A program made the translations under genes and the position numbers. A model generated the notes under the pieces. The model was not told the origin of the DNA. It saw only the letters and a list, made by a program, of their open reading frames with translations, and made no database searches. Source: Thermoplasmata archaeon (lineage in GTDB: Archaea; Thermoplasmatota; Thermoplasmata; B31-G17). From it: a stretch of DNA of 11,385 nt. The DNA is taken from NCBI GenBank assembly GCA_003649915.1, contig QMTG01000027.1:1-11385 (forward strand), written 5' to 3'. Each line of letters begins with the position of its first letter. Position 1 is the first letter of the stretch. Shown here in pieces: positions 1 to 4,973 of the stretch.

Positions 1-993
1 GTCTACAATGAAGTAAAAACAATCGTATTCTTTGCCAAGTATCTTCATGGCTTCTGCATCAAAGTCCTCCCCCCACCTCACATTAGCCCCGTGGGAGTTT
101 ACAAAGTCCACACATTCGTCGTAAGAAACCCTTGGAAAATTGTACTCTATATCTGGCAGACCAACCCCAAGAACTTCGAGTTCCTCCGCCATTTCATTAT
201 TAACCGCTCTAACAGCATCCTTTATAACCCTTTCCAGTACGTTCATGGCGTCATTGTGGTCTGAGAAGGCCATCTCTATGTCCACCGATGTGAACTCATT
301 CAAGTGCTTGGTTGTGTCATGCTCCTCCGCCCTAAACGCAGGGCCTATTTCGTAAACTCTATCCATCCCTGTTGCCATTAGTATTTGCTTGTATAACTGT
401 GGGGACTGATTAAGAAAAGCGTCCATTTCAAAGTATTTCACGGGAAAAAGGGCGGTTCCTCCTTCCGTTGCTGTAGCCACAATTTTTGGGGTATGCACCT
501 CAATAAACCCCATACTTTCAAGAGTTTTTCTAATGGAGGAGAGCATTGTTGCCCTTATTTTGAAAAGAGCCATCACTTCGGGTTTTCTCACATCAAGAAA
601 TCTAGCGTTCAACCTAGTGTCAAGGTCGGCATGCACATCATCAGCAATACCCAAGGGTAGGGGTTTTTTTGCTATGCTTAGAACTTTGTACTCCGAAATA
701 ATTATTTCTAAACCTGCATGAACCTTGGGGCTGAAATTAACAAAACCCTTAACCATGATAACCGATTCCCGCGGCAACGTGATTAGGCGTTTGTACTTAT
801 CATCACCAACATCCTTTTTCTTTACAGTAATTTGCACCATTCCCTCCCTATCCCTGAGTATTATGAAAGATATTCCTCCCACAACTCTCATATCATGTAT
901 CCACCCTGCGAGTATTACTTCCCTGCCCTGCTCCTCGCTACGAATGTCTGCGGTATAATGCGTTCTCCTCCATGTCCCCATGTCATCAAGCAT
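1..993 (-). CDS. aspS: Aspartyl-tRNA synthetase, archaeal type, C-terminal part missing
   Basis: Class II synthetase that charges tRNA with aspartate in the cytoplasm. The 331 codons present cover the N-terminal OB-fold anticodon-binding domain (about residues 24-112, with GWIHDMR and FIILRDREG) and the first half of the catalytic domain. The catalytic part includes TPKIVATATEGGT, QSPQLYKQ (197-203 region) and motif 2, IGPAFRAEEHDTTKH, with the motif-2 arginine at about residue 221. The reading frame is open to base 1, so roughly the last 100 residues with motif 3 lie outside the window. The ATG at 993 is the first Met after an in-frame stop at 1012-1014; Met5 is an alternative. A TATA box at 1019-1026 puts transcription start near 996, so the message is probably leaderless. 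His33 and His92 stand where I recall discriminating archaeal enzymes having Trp and Lys, suggesting a non-discriminating Asp/Asn enzyme. Family certain, specificity inferred. Confidence 0.96.
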   Translation of the reverse strand, partial: MLDDMGTWRRTHYTADIRSEEQGREVILAGWIHDMRVVGGISFIILRDREGMVQITVKKKDVGDDKYKRLITLPRESVIMVKGFVNFSPKVHAGLEIIISEYKVLSIAKKPLPLGIADDVHADLDTRLNARFLDVRKPEVMALFKIRATMLSSIRKTLESMGFIEVHTPKIVATATEGGTALFPVKYFEMDAFLNQSPQLYKQILMATGMDRVYEIGPAFRAEEHDTTKHLNEFTSVDIEMAFSDHNDAMNVLERVIKDAVRAVNNEMAEELEVLGVGLPDIEYNFPRVSYDECVDFVNSHGANVRWGEDFDAEAMKILGKEYDCFYFIVD

Positions 994-1018
994 CGCGTGG
1001 GTGAATTTATCCTATGGG

Positions 1019-1029
1019 TATATACTTTT
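1019..1029 (-). promoter_or_regulatory. TATA box/BRE of aspS
   Basis: On the minus strand AAAAGTATATA lies with its TATA part centred about 29 bases before the aspS ATG. The A-rich start fits a BRE. Archaeal TATA boxes are centred about 26-27 bases before the transcript start, so this predicts a leader of only a few bases. No Shine-Dalgarno-like sequence lies between it and the ATG, which agrees with leaderless translation. Confidence 0.65.
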
Positions 1030-1033
1030 GGGC

Positions 1034-1045
1034 AATGTAATGTGT
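1034..1045 (-). promoter_or_regulatory. Candidate operator, copy 1 (upstream of aspS TATA box)
   Basis: ACACATTACATT on the minus strand, identical to the 12 bases at 1291-1302 on the plus strand. Here it lies just upstream of the aspS TATA box, about 38-49 bases before the predicted transcript start, where archaeal activators usually bind. It is a motif seen in sequence only; binding is inferred. Confidence 0.4.
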
Positions 1046-1218
1046 AATGCTGATGGGCTGATAGGGCATAAACCGCATGTCGCATAAATTGGTGGCGAGC
1101 AACAATCCTCTTAGCTCTTAGCCGCTCGTATTTATTTTTAATTAGGCGGTGTTTCACGCCCCCTTACGCCCTGCCCGATGTGGAAGTCATGGCACTTATA
1201 TGCCGCTTAAATATATTA

Positions 1219-1227
1219 GTAATGTGT
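1219..1227 (-). promoter_or_regulatory. Candidate operator, copy 2 (9-base core)
   Basis: GTAATGTGT on the plus strand (ACACATTAC on the minus) repeats the 9-base core of the other two copies. It directly follows the AT-rich TATA-like stretch at 1207-1217. It may be a secondary site in the same control region. Confidence 0.3.
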
Positions 1228-1275
1228 GAAGGATAATTATCGCAAATTATGCGACAACGCAGTGCATGGGCTAAC

Positions 1276-1283
1276 TTTATATA
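1276..1283 (+). promoter_or_regulatory. TATA box of first regulator gene
   Basis: TTTATATA, followed by CCCA just as in the aspS promoter (both read TATATACCCA). Transcription start is predicted near 1306, which leaves about 37 bases before the ATG at 1343. No clear ribosome site lies in that leader. Confidence 0.55.
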
Positions 1284-1290
1284 CCCAAGA

Positions 1291-1302
1291 ACACATTACA
1301 TT
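1291..1302 (+). promoter_or_regulatory. Candidate operator, copy 3 (between TATA box and start)
   Basis: ACACATTACATT lies just downstream of the regulator's TATA box, covering about -15 to -4 of the predicted start. Archaeal repressors commonly bind there and block polymerase. The position suggests autoregulation by the product of 1343-2113. Direct evidence is sequence identity with copy 1 only. Confidence 0.4.
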
Positions 1303-1342
1303 AATTATTAATGCTAGAGATGTGCAAACATTTGCGCACACA

Positions 1343-2113
1343 ATGAAGGGGGCATGCTGTTTGGATGAGTGTAATCCGATATTTGAGCTTACACATCCGT
1401 ATAGGCTTAATATAGTTAAGTTTCTACGCGAAGGAGGAAAAAGGCTGACGGAAATATCAAGGCACATTGGCGCACCTACACCTGAAATATCAAGACATAT
1501 AAACCGCCTTCTCATGGCAAAAATCATTTACAGAGAAAAACACGGCATGTACCGTTTAACTCCCTTGGGAAAAATAGTGGAAGTCGCCACAAGCCATATA
1601 GAGTTTATGATAAACAAATCCCCATACTTATCCTCACATGATGTATCTGTAATACCGAGCGATTATCTTGTAATACTCCCATGGAATACCTTAACCACTC
1701 TTAGCGGAACAATGGAGGTCGGCTCATTGATAGAGAAGGCAAGTGAAGAGGCTGAAAAGTTCATATACGTTATGAGTGAGGAGTTAATGCGCTCTGTTGT
1801 TGATATTGAGGTTGAAAGAGCAAGAGCGGGTGTTTGCGTAAGAAAGATTTACCTGAAGGGTGAGAAAATGCCACAAGAATATCTTAAAACAAGAAACCTA
1901 GAAGTACGGGTGCTACGAGAGATACCCCTTGGTCTGAAGGTTACCGATAAGATAGCGGGAATTGCCCTTCCCAATATTTCCACGGGAAAAATTGACTATT
2001 CGATGGCTCTCATATCAACATCTGCAGATTTCATACACTGGTGCATATCCCTATTCAACAATTACTGGGGGATAGCCTCGCCTATAGGCGAAGCAGGCGC
2101 TGGGAAGAGATAA
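1343..2113 (+). CDS. Transcriptional regulator, winged helix + FilR1-like domain (COG4742-like), cysteine-containing
   Basis: Predicted 256-residue DNA-binding regulator. Residues about 12-77 form an ArsR-like winged helix (FELTHPYRLNIVKFL, a recognition helix in PEISRHINRLL, and a wing ending in YRLTPLGK). The rest matches the layout of the FilR1 middle domain family (formerly DUF1724), including HDVSVIP at 99-105 and the closing W..SLFNNYW segment. It is a clear paralog of the next gene along its whole length. The open frame reaches a GTG at 1226, but Met at 1343 is chosen because it aligns with the paralog's start and lies downstream of the TATA box; a GTG at 1322 is an alternative. Its start is odd: Cys5, Cys6 and Cys10, with Cys155 and Cys224 further on, while the paralog has no cysteine. 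This suggests metal or redox sensing (inference). Target genes and ligand are unknown. Confidence 0.82.
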   Translation: MKGACCLDECNPIFELTHPYRLNIVKFLREGGKRLTEISRHIGAPTPEISRHINRLLMAKIIYREKHGMYRLTPLGKIVEVATSHIEFMINKSPYLSSHDVSVIPSDYLVILPWNTLTTLSGTMEVGSLIEKASEEAEKFIYVMSEELMRSVVDIEVERARAGVCVRKIYLKGEKMPQEYLKTRNLEVRVLREIPLGLKVTDKIAGIALPNISTGKIDYSMALISTSADFIHWCISLFNNYWGIASPIGEAGAGKR

Positions 2114-2171
2114 GAGATTCATGAAAGTGTGGTATGAACATGAAAAATATAAGCAATATTTATAGCCATAA

Positions 2172-2191
2172 TAACAAAATTTCGTAACAAA
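2172..2191 (+). repeat. Direct repeat TAACAAA x2 upstream of second regulator promoter
   Basis: TAACAAA occurs at 2172-2178 and 2185-2191, 13 bases apart, just upstream of the TATA box of the second regulator. This could be an activator or autoregulatory site, but such AT-rich repeats also arise by chance. Confidence 0.3.
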
Positions 2192-2202
2192 CAAAACATA
2201 CA

Positions 2203-2210
2203 TATATATA
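2203..2210 (+). promoter_or_regulatory. TATA box of second regulator gene
   Basis: TATATATA centred at about 2206 predicts transcription start near 2233 and a leader of about 36 bases. An imperfect symmetric element (GTATA at 2217-2221, TATAC at 2228-2232) covers the predicted start and could be an operator. Confidence 0.5.
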
Positions 2211-2257
2211 GGTGTTGTATAATACGCTATACGTAATATTAGACAAAAGACGATAGG

Positions 2258-2266
2258 AGGAGGTGA
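2258..2266 (+). promoter_or_regulatory. Full-length Shine-Dalgarno site of second regulator
   Basis: AGGAGGTGA is the complete complement of the conserved 3' end of archaeal 16S rRNA, with another AGGAGG overlapping at 2255-2260. It lies too close to serve the in-frame GTG at 2263 and fixes the start at the ATG at 2269. Confidence 0.7.
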
Positions 2267-2268
2267 AG

Positions 2269-2997
2269 ATGGAGGCCCATGAAATGATGTTTGAGTTGTC
2301 GCATCCGAACAGGATAAAAATCATGAAGATGCTGAAGGAAAAGCCACTAAAACTCACGGGAGTTGCTAGAAAACTCGATGTAACTCCAGCGGAGGCAGCA
2401 AGGCATCTACGAAGACTTACCGCCGCTCAGATGGTATCAAAGAGCGAGGATCAGAGGTATTTTTTGACACCGTTGGGTAAGGTATTGCTTGAGTATATAG
2501 AGAGATTAGAGTTTTACATAGAAAATACTGAATATTTCGTTAATCATGATATTTCTGTTCTTCCTGCAGAGTTCATATGGTCGAGAAATATTGTTGAAGG
2601 CAAGGTAGTAAAAGGAACACTTGAAATCTTATCCCTGATAAAGGACTTGAGCGATGAGGCCGAGGCTGAGATAAACATAATATCTGATGAGGTATACGAT
2701 GCACTTGTGCCTTTAAATCTTGAGAAAGCAGGAAAGGGCGTGAAAATAAGGATAATTTATCCAGAGGGTGTAAAAGTTCCGAAAGATTATGTTAGTGCAA
2801 AGAACATAGAAGTCAGGTTTTTGAAGGAAGTACCCATATCACTTAAGAGAAACGAAAAACGTGGAGGTATCGTGTTACCCAAGATCACTGGGCAAATTGA
2901 TTACTCCCACGCACTAATGGGTGATACGGAGTTCAATGACTGGCTTAGAAGGGTGTTCAATTATTACTGGGAAAAGGCGGGGACTGCGCGAAGATGA
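2269..2997 (+). CDS. Transcriptional regulator, winged helix + FilR1-like domain (COG4742-like), paralog
   Basis: Predicted 242-residue regulator with the same design as its upstream neighbour. The winged helix is at about 4-71 (FELSHPNRIKIMKML, recognition helix AEAARHLRRL, wing ending FLTPLGK). A FilR1-like middle domain follows, with NHDISVLP at 92-99, and the protein closes with W.RRVFNYYWEKA. It contains no cysteine, unlike the neighbour. It has its own TATA box and leader 155 bases after the neighbour's stop, so the two are probably transcribed separately. The family includes FilR1 of methanogens, but most members are uncharacterised, and neither ligand nor targets can be read from the sequence. 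It may result from a tandem duplication followed by divergence. The winged-helix assignment is firm; the FilR1 name rests on motif recognition without a database search. Confidence 0.85.
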   Translation: MEAHEMMFELSHPNRIKIMKMLKEKPLKLTGVARKLDVTPAEAARHLRRLTAAQMVSKSEDQRYFLTPLGKVLLEYIERLEFYIENTEYFVNHDISVLPAEFIWSRNIVEGKVVKGTLEILSLIKDLSDEAEAEINIISDEVYDALVPLNLEKAGKGVKIRIIYPEGVKVPKDYVSAKNIEVRFLKEVPISLKRNEKRGGIVLPKITGQIDYSHALMGDTEFNDWLRRVFNYYWEKAGTARR

Positions 2998-3028
2998 ACT
3001 AGGGCTATAGGGCTATGAACCATAATCA

Positions 3029-3098
3029 TAGAGCATTGCGATGTGGTTAAGAACTTGTCAAAAGATTTGTAATATTGATGCTTGGAGGTAATGCTCTG
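3029..3098. other. Long imperfect hairpin in convergent gap
   Basis: AGAGCATT at 3030-3037 pairs perfectly with AATGCTCT at 3090-3097. G-U pairs and one C-G extend the stem to 11 pairs, closing a loop of about 48 bases. It sits between the stop codons of the second regulator (plus) and mutL (minus). It might be a transcript end structure, a small RNA or a remnant of a mobile element. It is not a tRNA: the length is wrong and no T-loop consensus is present. A tandem repeat AGGGCTAT x2 lies just before it at 3001-3016. Confidence 0.35.
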
Positions 3099-3188
3099 AA
3101 ATTTTTGCGCGTTTTGGCGTAGATGGTGACAACAAGACTTTGTTTGAGACCCAATCCTAGTGTAGAGTTTAATTATTATATAATACAT

Positions 3189-3206
3189 AAATTAAAAATT
3201 TACAAG
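3189..3206 (-). terminator. Possible T-rich terminator of mutSL operon
   Basis: On the minus strand, about 45-60 bases after the mutL stop, the sequence reads TAAATTTTTAATTTA. Archaeal transcription often ends at such T-runs without a hairpin. The evidence is weak, because the region is AT-rich in general. Confidence 0.3.
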
Positions 3207-3251
3207 AACTAAGATGTCAAAAGCTTCAGAAATATTCTTCAAATGCTTTTC

Positions 3252-4973
3252 TCATTTCCTCCTTCTAAACATCCTCTCTAACTCACTCTTCTTGAACACT
3301 ATGATTGCAGGTCTCCCGTGTGGGCATGTGAACCTGTTCTTAGTATTGTTCATTTCCTCAACTAGCGCTGCAACTCTTGCAGTATCTAGTTTTTCACCCG
3401 CTCTTATAGCAGTGTGGCATGCCGCAATCTTTAGCACTTCATCGGCAAATGTCTCAACATCCACCTTGCCTATTCTGATTATATCTTCTATTATCGCCCT
3501 GATTTCATCCTTTCCACACACTCTTCCGACAATCGTGGGCACTGCCGATACCTTAACAGTGTTCTTTCCAAACTCCTCTATAGATATTCCCAGTTCCTTG
3601 AGTTTGTCAGAATACTCAAGGAGGATTGCAAACTCATTGGGCCTGAGAGTTATTATAATTGGTTCAATGAGTTGCTGAGCAATATATCCACGCCTGTACG
3701 CCTCTTTCAAAGACTCATATCTTACTCTTTCATGGGCTGCATGCTGGTCAATAAGGACAAACTCATCCCCTGCCTGAAGCAATATGTAGGTGTTCCATAA
3801 TTGTCCAAGGTATATAGCACCAGAGAGCATACCCGCACCATCTAGTACTTTCTTGTCTTCAACGAGCATTTTTTGCTCGATCATTACAGGTCTCGTTTCA
3901 TGCTCAACACGCACCTCCCCACCCACATCTTTTCCAGTGATTTGTGGTACACTGAGATGTTTTATTATATACTCTCCCTTCGCCCTTAGGTCTGCGTTCG
4001 AGAGTGCTTCCCTGACCGCGTTGCTTATAGCACGGCACACACTTCTTTCATCAGCAAACCGGACATAAATTTTCGTTGGGTGCACATTAACGTCGACACT
4101 CTCTGGCGCTACATTTATACGCAAAACTGCCACTGGGTACCTTCCCTTCTCAATCATTCCACCATACGCCTCAATAAGGGCATTGAGTAATGATGAGTTC
4201 TTGATTGGACGCCCATTTACTATAAAGAACGACCAATCTGCACTCTTTCTCGAAAATTGCGGAGGTGCAATAAAACCCGTTATTTCAACATCATTGATGT
4301 AGCTAACTTCAATCATATTCTTTGCCACATCCATCCCAAGCACGTACCCAATGTTAACTTTATCATCAGCGGGTGGTGCGGAAAACACAACCCTACCGTT
4401 GTGCACAAGGCTAATGTTTATCTTGGGGTACGCTAACGCTCTTTCCATTAAAACGGAAGCCACATGGGCGAATTCTGTCCTATCACTCTTCATATACTTC
4501 CTTCTTGCCGGTGTGTTGAAAAACAAATCTCGAACCCTAATGCTGGTACCAACAGGGCATCCAACCCTTTCGCTACTCACAATTTTACCAGCCTCAACCC
4601 TGACACGCACCCCAACATCGCATCCCTCACACCTTGTTGTGAGATCAATCTTGGACACCGCACCAATGCTAGCGAGAGCCTCACCTCTGAAGCCCAGTGT
4701 GGTTATTCCAAATAGGTCTCTAGCACTTCTTATCTTGCTTGTTGCATGTCTCTCAAAAGCGAGAATTGCGTCCTCACTGTCCATCCCTATACCATTATCT
4801 ACAACAACAATCTCTTTTTTTCCACCCGACAGAACGCTCACCGATATTTTAGTTGCAGATGCATCTATGGAGTTCTCCACTAACTCCTTCACAACGGATG
4901 CTGGGCGCTCCACAACCTCACCGGCTGCGATTTTCCTTACAGTATCCTCGTCAAGTATCCTAATCTTTCCCAT
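3252..4973 (-). CDS. mutL: DNA mismatch repair endonuclease MutL
   Basis: 573-residue MutL. It couples mismatch recognition by MutS to strand nicking through an ATP-driven clamp. The N-terminal GHKL ATPase shows ELVENSIDA (30-38, catalytic Glu30 and Mg-binding Asn34), DNGIGM (59-64) and GFRGEAL (94-100), then the transducer with NTPARRKY and VDVNVHPTKIYVRF (293-306). A short linker (about 330-380) leads to the C-terminal dimerisation/endonuclease domain. That domain has the metal motif DQHA(x)2E(x)4E (409-420), ACHTAIRAG (518-526) and CPHGRP (550-555). This is the MutH-independent nicking type, as in most bacteria and eukaryotic PMS2. QQLIEP (433-438) fits the clamp-binding Qxx(L/I)xP motif. 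The start overlaps the mutS end by 14 bases, with GAGGT about 7 bases before the ATG, so the two genes form an operon with probable translational coupling. Length and motifs are complete. Confidence 0.98.
   Translation of the reverse strand: MGKIRILDEDTVRKIAAGEVVERPASVVKELVENSIDASATKISVSVLSGGKKEIVVVDNGIGMDSEDAILAFERHATSKIRSARDLFGITTLGFRGEALASIGAVSKIDLTTRCEGCDVGVRVRVEAGKIVSSERVGCPVGTSIRVRDLFFNTPARRKYMKSDRTEFAHVASVLMERALAYPKINISLVHNGRVVFSAPPADDKVNIGYVLGMDVAKNMIEVSYINDVEITGFIAPPQFSRKSADWSFFIVNGRPIKNSSLLNALIEAYGGMIEKGRYPVAVLRINVAPESVDVNVHPTKIYVRFADERSVCRAISNAVREALSNADLRAKGEYIIKHLSVPQITGKDVGGEVRVEHETRPVMIEQKMLVEDKKVLDGAGMLSGAIYLGQLWNTYILLQAGDEFVLIDQHAAHERVRYESLKEAYRRGYIAQQLIEPIIITLRPNEFAILLEYSDKLKELGISIEEFGKNTVKVSAVPTIVGRVCGKDEIRAIIEDIIRIGKVDVETFADEVLKIAACHTAIRAGEKLDTARVAALVEEMNNTKNRFTCPHGRPAIIVFKKSELERMFRRRK

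Larger units (their letters stand above)
994..1342. other. 349-base divergent intergenic region, aspS / regulator
   Basis: No convincing gene is seen. At least three TATA-like stretches are present: 1019-1026 (minus), 1207-1217 (plus) and 1276-1283 (plus). Three copies of GTAATGTGT or its complement occur (1037-1045, 1219-1227, 1291-1299). Small tandem repeats are GCTGATGG/GCTGATAG at 1049-1064 and CTCTTAG twice at 1108-1121. A patch of about 120 bases (roughly 1065-1190) is clearly richer in GC than the flanks, with CGAGC...GCTCG complementary arms (1096-1100, 1124-1128) followed by a T-rich run. It could hide an untranslated RNA, but I cannot assign one. The open frame upstream of 1343 is not counted as coding because the regulator's TATA box lies inside it. 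Confidence 0.6.

Noticed and set aside
1226..1342. N-terminal extension of the first regulator from the GTG at 1226
   Set aside because: The gene's TATA box (1276-1283) lies inside it, the paralog has no such extension, and the extension looks unlike a domain.
3031..3097. tRNA-like element from the AGAGCATT/AATGCTCT stem
   Set aside because: It is only about 67 bases long, with no T-loop consensus, no D-arm and no plausible anticodon arm.
2964..3188. 74-codon minus-strand open frame in the convergent gap
   Set aside because: It overlaps the 3' end of the second regulator and has no promoter, ribosome site or protein-like composition.
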